From Symsagittifera roscoffensis (lineage: Eukaryota > Xenacoelomorpha > Acoela > Convolutidae), in NCBI RefSeq assembly GCF_963678635.1, contig NC_087070.1, positions 3,601,157-3,665,156 of the forward strand: a DNA stretch of 64,000 bases, read 5' to 3'. Position 1 is the first letter of the stretch. Each line of letters opens with the position of its first letter. A program made the translations under genes and the position numbers. The notes beneath the pieces were generated by a model, which saw nothing but the letters and a program-made list of their open reading frames with translations, was not told the DNA's origin and did no database searches. Shown one piece after another: positions 32,526 through 45,326 of the stretch.

Positions 32526-34060
32526 ATGTCATCCAGCAATCATGAAGTAGAATTTATGGAACCAAGAGAGTATTCTCAGACATCGTCGACCGCCAACAAC
32601 AGTACAAGTGCATAACTAATCAGCACTCCTCGCATTGAACAGTTTGAAAGGTGACCTACAGAATTTATAGAGTGTAAATACATCAGCCGAAGTATAAACC
32701 AACCGAAAATATGCATAAGAGCCAACTGAAAATAACCAACCAAAAATAACCATAAACATGTATAACCAACCGAAAATAAAAGTATATCAGCCGGGTAGTG
32801 TGCATAAACATTCGGTATGTCAAACATCTGAAAAACCAAAAAATGTTTCAAAAATCCGACGCTTTTCAAAATATAGCTCAAAGATTTCTAACTTCAAAGA
32901 TTTCTAACCGATTTCTAACTTTCGCTTGAAAGATGGTTTTTTGGTCGAACTGATAGCGACCGGCGAAGTCGCGTCAAAATGTTGCGAGCTGTCCATAAGA
33001 AGGTAGCACTTAACAAAAAAAATAAGAGCCGGTTATCGGAGACGTGCGCGTAACGTGCCCACCGACGACTTTAAACTGAGAGTCAGCTAAATTTGAATCG
33101 ACGTATTGAACTAAGTCTTGTGTTTGAAATTCTTACGTCATTTGTAACGTAATTATTACATAATTTCGGATGCTTGACATAGCTAATATCTGACATATCG
33201 GATGTTTGCCATAGACCCATATAAGCCTGCAAAAAAGTTTCGTCAAATGAAGGATATTTGCAGGACTTTAGTAGCTGTTGCATAATTGTTGCATTAATTT
33301 TTTTTCACAATTAGGTATTTTCGGCTGGTTCATAATGAAGCTGGTTTCTTTTTCGGCTTATATACATACCACCAATTTATATACCCTTCTCCTAGCTTGT
33401 TTAACCAAACTATTATTTTTAAAAAGGGAGCCTTTAAAAACCGGTCAAAAGTAACCTCCCAGAGCAAAGATAAGTTTGAAGTGAAGGGTAGGGTTGTTTT
33501 CCCAAACTAGCTACCCCGAAAAACCAAAATTTAATCGATCAAATTTTTTTCTCCAAATTTAGGCAACTTTGAATTTTTATTTAATCGTTTTCACCCTTCA
33601 GTAATGGTACCCAGTAACAAAAACTAAAAAAATCTTGACCCCTTTTATGATATGCTCTTTCTATCTTTCTTTCTTTTCTTTCTTTGTTTCTTTTTTTCTT
33701 TCTTTTTTGAAAACAGAATGATATTTAAGCTTAAAAAAACAAGCAAAATATGATTAATTGAAAAATAGACAAGCGAGGAATGCTGTAAAAAAATAATCAC
33801 TGATTCTTTCGACAGACATCAATTCACCCAGCGAGACGAAATCCCAGTCAGTCGAATCCCAACGGAAACGCAAATATCTTTTGCTGGGAGTATTTGTGAC
33901 AGCTTGTATTTACTTCAACATCTTCATGGCATTATGTCCGGTCATTTTCAAAGTGCTTAGCGATTACACGGACTGGAATTGGATTGAAGTTTTTGATTTA
34001 TCTCAATTCGATCATTTAGTGTTCTTTAGCAAGAGCTCGGGCCATACAAGCGCAGTTTAA
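32526..34060 (+). CDS. small single-pass membrane protein, two exons, unrecognised
   Basis: Exon 1 is 32526-32601 (ATG to AACAACA|GTACAAG) and exon 2 is 33816-34060 (GATTCTTTCGACAG| to TAA); both ends are phase 1, giving 106 aa. Residues 1-50 are polar, rich in Ser, Asn and Gln (MSSSNHEVEF, SETKSQSVESQ). A basic RKRK precedes one strong membrane helix (YLLLGVFVTACIYFNIFMAL), then a short aromatic tail (DYTDWNWIEVF). The basic stop-transfer motif sits on the N-terminal side, so the N-terminus is probably cytosolic (type II). The intron contains a relic of MITE family M1. I do not recognise the family. The clean frame across a phase-matched junction is the main support. Confidence 0.5.
32680..33365. 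mobile_element. MITE family M1-like relic (copy C) in the intron
   Basis: Iterated ATAACCAACCGAAAATA units at 32690-32800 face inverted TTTTCGGCTGGTTCAT units at 33318-33356, the same architecture as the termini of copies A and B. The core at 32945-33085 is a diverged match to their GC-rich core (GCGAAGTCGCG, GTTGCGAGCT, GAGCCGGTTATCG). Exact ends and TSD cannot be set. Confidence 0.55.
33655..33712 (+). repeat. CTTT microsatellite
   Basis: Interrupted TTTC/TTTCTTTC repeat on the plus strand about 100 bp before the exon 2 acceptor of the small membrane protein gene. Confidence 0.85.
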
Positions 34061-35199
34061 CATAATTTCAATCTAAGTTGACTTTAAATTTCACTAGTTA
34101 ATTATAATCTATAGGTAATAATTGATATATTTTTTGTTGAAGCGTTAATTATTACGACTACTGAAAGTATGGAGTGACTTTCTCTTCGGATTTGTTAGTT
34201 TTGTAAATTTTTTTATTTTATTTTCAATTACCACAAAACGCATCAGGAGTGGTTGCGTTCAGTGTCCAATTAAATTCCTCTATTTTGTGATCAGAACGAA
34301 AATTTTAATCAGTATTGAGGAAAACCGTTTGACGTTTTTTGCTTTTTGCTCTAATTTTGATCAAGTAAAACGAGTGAGGTGAGTAGCATTTATTAGAGAA
34401 AAATTGGTCAAACGATTTTGAAAATAAATTCGGTTAGTGTATTATTTTACTCCTGGAAAGCAAATTTTTCAATCTTCATACTGCATTTCCATAACAATAG
34501 AAAAAAATTTTCATACAGTTTTTGCAAAAAATTATCCGAAAATGTCAATTCTACTTATTATTTTCTATTTTTGAAGACAATTTTTGATTGTGGATTTTGA
34601 TTACATTTCTAGTCGTGAAAGTTTTAACCTTAATTATCTTTCCTCTCATCATATCATATCACTTCAACAACAGAACGAATTTTTAAAAATAGATGTCTGT
34701 GAAAGTGGTCTAAAACTTCGATCTGTACTACTTGCGCTTAAACCGGTTATTCTTGTTTTTCATTTTTTTCTTTTTGAAATATTGTGCTGTAGTTTTTAAC
34801 AAATATATCCAACGTCTTAAATTTTTGAAATAATTCTCACCTCGAGACAGTGAAATGGCGTTCACACTGCAATCGAACTTTCAAAACTGCATTTGAACTG
34901 ACAAAAGAGCTCTGCAAACTGATTGCGCTTTTTTCGGAGAATTTCATTTTTTCCTCATTTCAAAAGCACAATTGAAAAACTTTTTTGGAATACAACAACA
35001 ATTTGGCATGCAATTTTTGAGAGCAACTGTGAAACTTTAGAGAAGCATTCCGATTTAGTTTAAAATTGAAGGTCAAATTTATTTCAGAAATTTAATATTT
35101 GTCGGATAAACTTTTTCAAAACTGTACGTCGAAAATAATACGCTTCGACTTCCGTTGCCAAATTTTGGTCTGCACTAACCATCTCAACTGAAGTTGTAG
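34061..35199. other. non-coding, 3' flank
   Basis: 3' UTR and flank of the 106-aa gene; AT-rich. No exon supported. Confidence 0.35.
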
Positions 35200-36780
35200 A
35201 TGGTTTTGCTCAGCTCAGCTAAACTCAACATTACGGATCCAAACTGTGTTTTTTGTGAACTTTTAGCGGATTCCGTAACAACGACTATAAATTAGATTGT
35301 AAGAGATTTTAATCTCTTGGAAAATATCATGCATATAATCGATTAAAAGTTTTGGATGCAGTTGTCTTAATTTTCTCGAAGAATAAAAGTTGGATCAAGT
35401 TTGCTCGATTGAAAAAGTGTTTAAAAAATAAGCTTTCGAAAAAACTATGTTTACTGTGCTCGTCTTATGTTAAAATGTGTTCGATCAAAATTTGATAGAT
35501 AAAGCTAAACGCAAAGCAAGATTTGTTTTTTTGGGCTTTATTTGGACTTTTTTTGACAAAAATTGGATGTGCTTAGACAATCAAATAATGTGACTTTATG
35601 GGAAAAACATTTATGATTTTTTCAGTTTTTTTTTCAGAGCTATTGCAAGGCTATCATTTGAAACCGTTTGTAAACTCATTGAATCAAAATTTCAATTAAT
35701 TATTAAAATGCTTCTTTTTGTATAAATTTTCATCTTAAAACAGCGTTAAAAAACATTCAAACTATTGTTGGTTGTTTGCATTTTTTTTCCAAAAAACTAA
35801 CTTTTTTAACAGAGTAGGCTGTCAATCTCAAAATTTGAAAGGATTTTCTTAAATTTATGTTGGTAGCAGGCATACTTGATTTCACCGACCTGTTAGCCGG
35901 CCTGTTGTTTGTTGCTTTTTTCTTGATTTTGTGAGCGATTTTAGTGTAAAAAAACTCTAAATTGCGAAAGTTTTCACGCAGCAAGCAATTGTTTTCAAAA
36001 AAGCAGGTCAAAAAGCATGATCAAGTTTTTTCTAAAGGCTCTTTCAATAATCTTGTGATTGATTATCCAAAATTGACTGTCGTAAAATAAAACCAAAAGT
36101 GACAACCCTAAGAAATCTCTGGCAATCAGAATTGAGGGAGTGGAGGTCCCACGGCACGCTCGCGCTAAAAATCATCGAAAAAAAAATGTTTCACAGTATT
36201 GTGAGTGTGTTTTGTTAATTGCGTATTTTTTCACAGAAATGAGAACCTCTTGAGTGAAGTGCAAAAACGCATTGCTATAATGCTTGAACCGCTACATGAT
36301 TGCATTATAGTTTTCCATTTTTGACTTTCTTATGTGACTTGCTTTAACTTTGCAGCCAAATTACTGTAGTTTTGAAAAGTCACATTGAATTTTTTGTGTG
36401 ATTCGACAAAAATTGTTCTTCCAGACCCAAACAGGATAGTTTTCGATTGTTTCAAATTTTTGGAGCAAAAAAAAGATAATCGAATGCGTATGACAAAAAA
36501 AAACTGAGAAAATCATTTTCATTATGTATGTTCACTATGCTCGACTTATATTGGGACTGTGTTTGTCCTACCAACGTTTGAAATGTAATGCTGCGCTCAC
36601 ATTATGTTCTCATATTTTTTGGCACATTGTTTGGTAGGAGGCAAATTGTGAAATCGACCCAACCTCAGGGCAATGATAGTGTGCGAGGACGCGCTCTCCG
36701 TTGACCTCTAGCTTTAAGACTACCGGATTCTGACCGGTTGCTGCTGCACTAGTGGTTCCACTTGAATGTTCTAGAAAAAA
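35200..36780. repeat. degenerate LTR-like unit 0
   Basis: Shares an AAACTGTGT.TTTTGTGAA..GATTCC block (35241) with the better-preserved units at 37149 and 39228, but the rest has drifted. A GC-richer patch with ACCGGATTCTGACCGGT is at about 36720-36740. Confidence 0.35.
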
Positions 36781-36784
36781 AAAC

Positions 36785-38555
36785 GGCCTTGAGTTGAAAA
36801 AATAAAAGAGTTTCGCTCAACGAAATAACTCAGTCTTGAATGTCGGGAAATGAAAAAAAATTGACTAATTTTAGACAGGCTAGACACACTTTCCTAGATT
36901 CTCTGGGAATCGCAAAACCACAATTGTTATTAAAATTTGTTAGCTAAACGATAAGAAAAATTATGGGTTAATGGAACAGACAACTATAGATTAATTTCCG
37001 TGTCAAATTTTGTTGGTTGTTTTTGATCGCAGTTCAGCGAAATTTGCTTAGTGTTTTATTCGATTTCATCGTTTTTGTTGAAATTCCCCAAAAAAAAAAA
37101 TTAAACCGATGAAGAATAAAGGCAAACAATTTTTTTTGTTACGAGGCCAAACTGTGTATTTTGTGAAGTGTAAGGAGATTCCTCAACAAGGACGCTCTCT
37201 TTGTTCTTCTTTTGTTCTGTGGTTTTTGGTTGATCGTTCGATTTGTTTTTGTTTTCTCTAGATATACATAACCAAATTGTGCACCAAAAGTTTTCAATTT
37301 GGCATCATATTATAATACTCACAGTTATTGTACCGTGTCAGCCTATCAATCTCAAAATTAGTTTGTCAGTAGTCTCGGTAGTCTCGACTTACGAGTGGTA
37401 AAAAGCTTTTATTTTTTGTTCCGAGCTTTATAAAAATGGGAACGAGTTTTGTATTCGAGTGTGTTTGAATTTCTTGTGCTGTTTTTTCCATACAAATTCA
37501 GGTACCACAAATATTCACCGGAATGAATTGAGTGATATAACATTTGAAACTGTCGTGATTTGAATGTAATTGAAAAACTTTACAAACTTGTCCGTAGTGC
37601 TGAGAAAAAATTTGTTTGAAAGTTTTAAGTTTTGATTAGTAAGTTAGATTGAGTAACGATCATTATATGAAAATATATATACATTTTTTCTCTTATTATT
37701 TTCATCAAATTTTTAAACACATGATTGTCAACTTTTTTTAATTCACAACCTTTTTACGTGTTTTTATAATTCTCCTCTTACCCCGCGCAATAAAAACCAC
37801 AATAATTTGAATTAAAAATCGAAAAAATGCCTTATGTTTTTACAAATGTGATTGGAACAATCTGTGTAACTTGCACAGCAATCAGCTTCTTTGTTCCTTG
37901 TTGCATTATTGTTGACTAAAACTCTCATCAATCGAACGAAAGCAAATTATTTTTTTTGAAATGTTGTAAGTCCATCGTTTGCAGAATCTTCCTAAAATTT
38001 TTTAAACTTCCTCAAAAGAAGAAACAGCAAAAAACGGAAAAAAATGGCAACACATTTGGTATTCTGAGTATTTTGAGATTGTTTTGCAGACTGTTACCAG
38101 TGAGTGCTTAGATATTAACAACTTGCAAATCAATAGACTAATTTTTTTAAACATGCAATTGTAGACTTTAGAAAATCAACATGACTAGAACTTCTAAAAC
38201 AAAAAAATTCAGATAATTTGAGCTTCAACTTAATAGAAATTTTTTGTTCAACGCTGAAACGCTTTTGATTTTGTTTTACAGCTCAGCTATCAAATTCAAG
38301 TCTATAAAAGGCCCTAAAAATAAACTACTATCAACTGATCAGGTAACAGAAATGAATGACGACTTTTAATAAGTAGAGGGGAGAGTTTCCTCTTAACTCG
38401 ACTTATGGGGAGATGAAAACGGAAACAAAAACTAGTATGGAAGCAAAATAACAGAAAAAAACGTTATATATTACTTAGAAAAATTGGCAACCATAATGAG
38501 TTCGATCTCCTCACAGCCACCAAATTATAAGCCAAAAATATGCCTAATTGTAATA
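36785..38555 (-). repeat. LTR-like tandem unit 1
   Basis: About 1.8 kb. Starts near AAATAACTCAGTCTTG (36823) and ends near CAGCCACCAAATTATAAGCC (38513). It matches unit 2 along its whole length with many small indels. Read on the minus strand it would begin TTGGTGGCTG, next to the Ty3/gypsy element on the same strand, so it is probably that element's LTR or 3' end. Confidence 0.5.
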
Positions 38556-40430
38556 AACCCATCGAGTAGTTGACAAAATAACTCAGTCTTGCATGTTGGG
38601 AAATAAGAGAAACAGACTATACTTATACAAGGTAGAGAGTTTTTCCTAGATCCTTTGGAAATAGAAAAAACCACAATTGTTCTTTTATTTGTTGGCCTAA
38701 CGATCAAAAATTAAGGGTTAGTGGAACTGACAACTATAGGTTACTTTCTGTACAAACTTTTTTGGATTGTTTTTGATCAAAACGAAGCATCAATATCAGT
38801 GTCACAGAAAGGTGAACGCAGTTCAACAAAATTTGTTTGGTGTTCTGTTCAGCTTACCGTTTTTGTAAAAATGGCCCCCAAAAAAAGAATGCTTGCAAAA
38901 TTTGTTTTGTGTTCTATTCAGGTACCGTTTTTATAAAAATACCCCAAAAAAATAAACCGAAGGAGAATATTTGCAAACGATTTTTTGTTGGCTCAACGAT
39001 CAAAAATTTTGTGTTAGTGGAAACGACAACAATAGATTACTTTCCGTACAAAGTGTTTCTGTTTGTTTTTGTTCAAAACGAAGCATCAGTATCAGTGTCA
39101 CAGAAAGGTGAACTCAGTTCAATAAAATTTGTTTTGTGTCTATTCAGCTTACTGTTTGTAAAAACTCCCCCAAAAAAAATAAACCACTGAAAAATATTTG
39201 TAAGCAATTTTATTTCATCACAATATCAAACTGTAAATATTGTGAATTGTAAGCTGATTCCGCATAGAGGACACTCTCTTTGTTTTTCTTTTGCTCTTTT
39301 GTTTTCTTTTATTGTTAGATTTGTTTTTTGTTTTCTTTACACCTAGAAACACCAAATTATCTAGTGCTGAGTTTGGCATCATAGCGTTATACTTAAATTT
39401 TTCCACGGTAGGAGCCTATTCATCTCAACACTTATAAATCAGGCACCACAAATTATCACCAAAATGAGTTGAGAGATATAACAATTTTTTAATTCGAACG
39501 AAAATGAAAATTTTTTAGCAAGTGTTCGCAGTTTCACAGTGTTGAAAAAATAACGGTTGGAAGGTTTTGAGTTTTAGTGAGTAAGTTAGATTGAAAAACG
39601 TTGGCTATATGAAAAATAAATATCTATATTTTTTATCATCAATTTATTGAAAACACTGTTCAATGTTGCCGTTTTTTGAAAACAATGTTGTCAAACATTG
39701 TTGTAGTTTTTTGCGAACGTGATTGAAACAACTTGTGCAACTTGCAGATCAATGAGCTATCTTTGTTCCTTGTTGAGTTATTGTTGATTTTTACTTTCTT
39801 CAACTACAGATAAGCAAAATTTTGTTTTGTCAAATTTTGTAAGCTCAGCGTTGCAAAAACTGCTGAAGTTATCTAAAATTCCTCAAAAGAAATGGCAAAA
39901 ACGAACAAAAAATGGAAACACCTTGGATATCTGAGCATACTGAGATTGCTTTGCTAATCTTTACCAGTGGGTGCTCAGATGTCAACGACTTGCATCTCAA
40001 TTACAATTTTTTTTAAATTTTCAGTTCAGTCCTTCAGAAAACAAACATGAAAAGAAACTTCTAAAACCAACATAAAAATTTCAGATAATTTTGAACTTCA
40101 AATTAATAGAAATTTTTTTTACAATGCAGATAGTGTTCTATAGATAAGCTATCAAGTCCAAGTCTAATAAAGTTCTCCAACAGCTAAATATTGTTAATTC
40201 ATCACGTCACAAAAATCAACTCGGGATTTTTAATTAAAAGAGGGGTAAGTTTTCGTTTAACTTGACCTATGGGAAGATGATCAAAGCAAAAACTAACATA
40301 GAAGCAAAAACATTGAAAACAAACTGTTATCTGTTACTTAGAAAATTTTTGCAATCATAACGAGCTCTCCTCTCAGCCACCAAACTATTAGCCAAAAAAG
40401 CCTAATTGTGAAAAACTCTATCGAATAGTT
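38556..40430 (-). repeat. LTR-like tandem unit 2, with internal duplication
   Basis: Head-to-tail with unit 1. It contains an internal direct duplication (about 38700-38945 against 38960-39185; shared AACGAAGCATCA.TATCAGTGTC). Its right part, 39710-40395, is the segment that recurs inside the array at 43.7, 46.0 and 47.8 kb (segment A). Confidence 0.55.
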
Positions 40431-40900
40431 AATTGCATGTGTTATAAATTCCATGTGGATAACGATTGATTTCTTGTAGCCTAATAGCCATTCGTTTGCC
40501 AACTTAGCCAAATAAAATCTGTCAATCTCTCTGTTACAAAAAATCAACTACCGTTCAACAAATCAATTCAATCGTCGAATACTTGTGCAACCCAATTATT
40601 GTTTGTTCAATGTCTTTATCATACCGCAGGGTATAATCTGTGCTTAAATACCGACGTCGAACGGGTTGGAATACAAGAGCAATTTGTCGCAGCGTGAATA
40701 AGACAACTGAGTATTGAACTGTTAATTCGAGTTCAGCGCTTCTAACGCAAACACTTTGTCTTGACAGACAAGAGGTCATTTGACAAAAATGAATGAACAT
40801 AAATGTTAATAACAATCATTTATCAAGTTTGCTATTCCGGACCGGATGACATTCCCCCTAGGGAAAATTGAAATTCAATGATTTTTAGGTCCCTGGAGGA
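40431..40900. other. non-coding between LTR-like units and gypsy internal region
   Basis: No recognisable motif. Confidence 0.3.
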
Positions 40901-40974
40901 CTGGAATTTTTAAGTCCCTGGAAGACTGGCCTAACTGAGTTTTGAGTCCCCTTAGGACTGATGTATCGCTGTTT

Positions 40975-42276
40975 TTATTCTTTCACTGAAAGTTGAGTTG
41001 TGTTATTTCCCTCCGTCTCCTTTTGCGTCTTTTTCTCCTCATCGACTTCTTGAATTTTCGCATGTTCCTCCGAAGGGTAGCCAGTCTCTTTCGCGTTGTT
41101 ACTTGTTATCTTCTGATTTTGTGTGTCCATTACGAAAAATACATCGCGTTGGTTTGACTGTGAGTCGGTATAAGGGCTGTTAATTTGGCATATTAAAATG
41201 ACTACGTCTATTGCTTTGCCTTTTGGATTCGGTTTGATGGCGTCAAGAAAATTGTAGCATGCCAGGTATTCTGGCAATTTATCGTTGAACCCCATATCTT
41301 GCATCAATTTTTTGATACTTTTGTTTCTTCATTCGACATTTCTCATGAGTGTCCTCGATGATACTTATTGCAATTGAATTACCAAACGCCCCTGTTAGAG
41401 CTGATTGTCTGGAACTTGTCGATTTTTCTGTTGACTCTGTCGCTCTTGGTGACGATGGGGTTCTCTGTTGGTTAGGCCTTTTGGGTTAAGGCGCGTTGTT
41501 ATCTGAAGTCGGAAACCATTCTTCTCCTGCTGAAGCTGACGTCTCTGATGTCAATTTTTTGGTAGTTTCCTTAGCGTTAAACGGTTTTTTTTTACGTTTG
41601 GAAGCGGCGCATTCTTTTGTTCATTTTCTGAGTCGGCTCACCAAGTGTTTTTTTCCGGTTGGTTTTATCTTGCGTTTTTTGGGCTGACCTGTGTTGTTTG
41701 TCCTCGTTTTTCTCTTCTTGTGAGCTTTTTCGGCATAACGGTTGCCGATTTCTCTTTGAACATTGCGTGTTGTGACGCTTTTGGTTGTTTGATGTCTCAA
41801 AAACACAAACAAGGTCCTGTTCTCCGTTCAGAGTTGTATGCAACTTAGCCAATTAGCCGTGAGATCCTGCACAATCCATAGATTTGTGCGTTTAGAAGGG
41901 AAAAAATCCACTAGTTCTAGGTAAATGTGGTTGTTTTCCTAATGTTTAAACCCATGCTGTGTGTGGTGTGTTTGGCAGATTTTTATTATTGCTTATCTTC
42001 AGTTTCTGCTTAAATCATTTTGGGTTTTTATTTTTGTGATTAGTCTTATAAATTTTTATGCCTACTTTTCTATTCGCTTTCGATGTTTTGGTTGATTTGC
42101 CCTTGAGTTCGCTTATGTTTTAGATTTAGTTTTTCCCGTTCAATGGCTAATGCCCGTCTAGTTTTCACGCTTGTTTCCTGGAAATTTCTTTTTTTATCAA
42201 GAAGGAGTTTACTAGGGTTGGTTCTGGAATTCTCTCTGGCTGTCGCTTGGTTACCACGAAGTCTTGCGATCATCAA
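40975..42276 (-). other. 3' tail of the gypsy element, unrecognised coding remnants
   Basis: Minus-strand frames (MIARLRGNQATARENSRTNP; KLPEYLACYNFLDAIKPNPK; a Lys/Gln/Thr-rich stretch) look like decayed coding sequence continuing segment B. I cannot assign an integrase or env motif. Confidence 0.35.
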
Positions 42277-45200
42277 TCAAGGTCATGCATGATTTCTGCA
42301 GGGAGAGGAATGTGCATCAAGCTTTTCTGATCTACACTTGCGTAATTTGCATTCTCCAAAATTATTTTATATGGCAATCTCGTTGTTGCTATGTTTGATA
42401 GAGGTGTGTTGGTTTATCTCCCCATGTGTGCCTCGAATAGTGAAACTTTGTGAATCCGCGAGGAGTAATTACAACTGCTTTTATAATTACTGCGACATCT
42501 GATGCTAGCTTGAATGGTGTGCTGTTTTTGTCTATTCTCATTACCAATAGTCTGAGTTTGTATCAGCCGAACTTTTACCTACTCCTATTGACCTTTGATT
42601 GTCAACTGGTGCAAAAAAAATTTTTATGTCGTTTCCTTTACAAAAAAAAAGAAGTTTTTTGCACTAAAAGTTTTCGCTTGATCGCATCCTTATTTCCTAA
42701 GAACGCTGTTATTTGATTTGTTTTTTTTTTCATAAACTTCATTAGCGACGTATGACGTTGTGTTAGAAACTACTTTAGCTGTAGAACATTTTGACGATTT
42801 ATTGATAGCAACTGATATATGCGTCCCTATTTAGTTCAAAAGTCCAGCAAATTCAATTTTATTTCTTAATTTGGTTCAACCACTGCTTCCCTTTGGAATT
42901 GGTGTTGTTTTTCCTAAAACAGATTGTAAGTTGTTGCCTTGATCCGTACATTGTCGGCAGTTTTGTGCCATTTGTACCACTGATCGGTGTATGTGTGAGA
43001 ACTATATGTGTTGGCAGAGGTCGAGGTCGAGTGGGTAAGGTAGATGTTCTCCAGTACTGTTTATCGGACCTGTGTTATAGTACAAAACATTCGTCGATTA
43101 TTATGCTTTTGTCTCGTACGTGAAGACGGTTGCGAATTTATACCAGTACTGGCTGTGTGAGCATTTTAGTGCCTTCCAGTCTCGTTTTTGGACAAATTAT
43201 AAAATGGGCCTTAGGTTCCGGTCTATCCGTGTGGCCGCGGCAATGAAGATGAGTCCTAGTACCTTTTTTTAGAGATTCTTCCTGTATAATGGCGTATCTT
43301 CTTCTGTTTCCTTGTTGGTGCTCTGGTCTACTGTAGCGATGAGTCCTTCATGACTTGCTTCAATCTGCAGTTGTACGTCCTCATTTTTGCTGATTCCTCT
43401 TTTTGAAGTTGTTCCTCTTGTCTGCTCTGCGTGGGATCCACGTGGCTTACACAGTACTCGTACACTTCGGGTTTCTCTATTGTGAGTTGTGTTTGCTTTC
43501 TGCTTGTTGGCTTCCCGTGCCTCAGCTTGCGATTCTGTTTGTGTGCTTATTTCAGATTTCTCCACTTCTGTTTGAGACTAGATTTTCTTTGCTCGTTTTG
43601 GTGGTGTAGCCGATATTTTAGACATGTTTGCCTCTTCTGAAATGACTACTTTTGTAAATGCTCTTTTATTTTTTGTGTTTTTTTTGTTAGAAGTTGAATG
43701 GCGTTTCTGACTTCGGCCTGTATCAGTGGTGAGTCAGGTGTGTTTTTGCAAACATGATTGAAACAATCTGTGCAACTTGCACATCACCGAGCTGTCTTTT
43801 TTCCTTGTTAAAATATTGTTGATTTTTACTTTCCTCAGCTACAGATAAGCATAATTTTGTTTTGTCAAATGTTGTAAGCTCAGCGTTGCACAAACTGCTG
43901 AAGTTATTTAAAATTCCTCATAAGAAATGGCAAAAACGAACAGAAGAAGGAAACATCTTGGATATCTGAGCATACTGAGATTGCTTTGCTGATTTTTACC
44001 AGTAGGTGCTCAGATGTCAACGACTATTTGCATCTCAACGACTATTTTTTTAAAAGTTTTAATTTAGTCCTTCAGAAAACAAACATGAATAGAAACTTCT
44101 AAAACCAACAGAAAAATTTCAGATAATTTTGAACTTCAAATTAATAGAAATTTTTTGTTCAATGCAGAATTGCTTTTGATAGTGTTCTATAGGTAAGCTA
44201 TCAAGTCCAAGTCTAATAAACTTCATAAACAGCTAAATAGTGGTAATTGATTACGTCACAAAAATCAAATCGGGATTTTTAATTAAAAGAGGGTATGGTT
44301 TCGTTTAACTTGACCTATGGGAAGATGAACAAAGCAAAAACTAACATAGAAGCAAAAACAATGAAAATAAACTGTTATCTGTTACTTAGAAAAATTTTGC
44401 AATCATAACGAGCTCTCCTCTCAGCCACCAAATTATTTTTATCAGGAAAAAATTTACTATGGTTGGTTCTGGAATCCTCTCTGGCTGTCGGTTGGTTACC
44501 ACGTCGTCTTCCGATCATCGTTCAAGATCATGCATGACTTCTGCAGGGAAAGGAATATGAATCAAGTTTTTCTGATCTACACTTGCGTAATTTGCATTTT
44601 CCAAAACTATTTTATATGGCAGTCCCGTTGTGCTATATTTGATAGAGGTGTGTTGGTTTATCTCCCCATGTGTGTCTCGAATAGTGAAATTTTGTGAATC
44701 CGTGAGGAGTAATTACAATTGTTTTTATGAGTACTGCGACATCTGATGCTAGTTTGAATGGTGTGCTGTTTTTGTCTATTCTCATTACGCTTAGTCTGAG
44801 TTTTAGTATTTGTATCAGTCGTGCTTTCACCTACTCCTATTGACCTTTGATTGTCAACTGGTGCGGTTTTTTTATGTCGTTTCCTTTACAATAAAAGGAA
44901 CTTTTTTGCCCTAAAAATTTTCGCCTGATCGCATCCTTTTTTCCTAAGAACGCTGTTATTTGATATGTTTTCTTTCAAAAACTTCATTAGCGACGTATGA
45001 CGTTGTGTTAGAAACTACTTTAGCTGTAGAACATTTTGACGAACTCTCGATAGCAACTGATATATGCGTCCCTATTTAGTTCAAAAATCCAGCAAAAAAT
45101 TTATTTTTTCTTAATTTGCTTCTACCATTGGTTGCCTTTGGATTTGGTGTTGTTTTTCCTGTAACAGATTGTAATTTGTTGCCTTGATCCGTATATTTTT

Positions 45201-45326
45201 GGCAGTTTTGTGCCATTTGTACCACTGATCGGTGTATTTGTGAGAACTATATGTGTTGGCAGAGGTCGAGGTCGAGTGGGTAAGCTAGATGTTCTCCAGT
45301 ACTGTTTATCGGACCCGTGTTGATAG

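Noticed and set aside
36690-36770. GC-rich patch with ACCGGATTCTGACCGGT as a tRNA gene
   Set aside because: The palindrome is too short and no A or B box fits.
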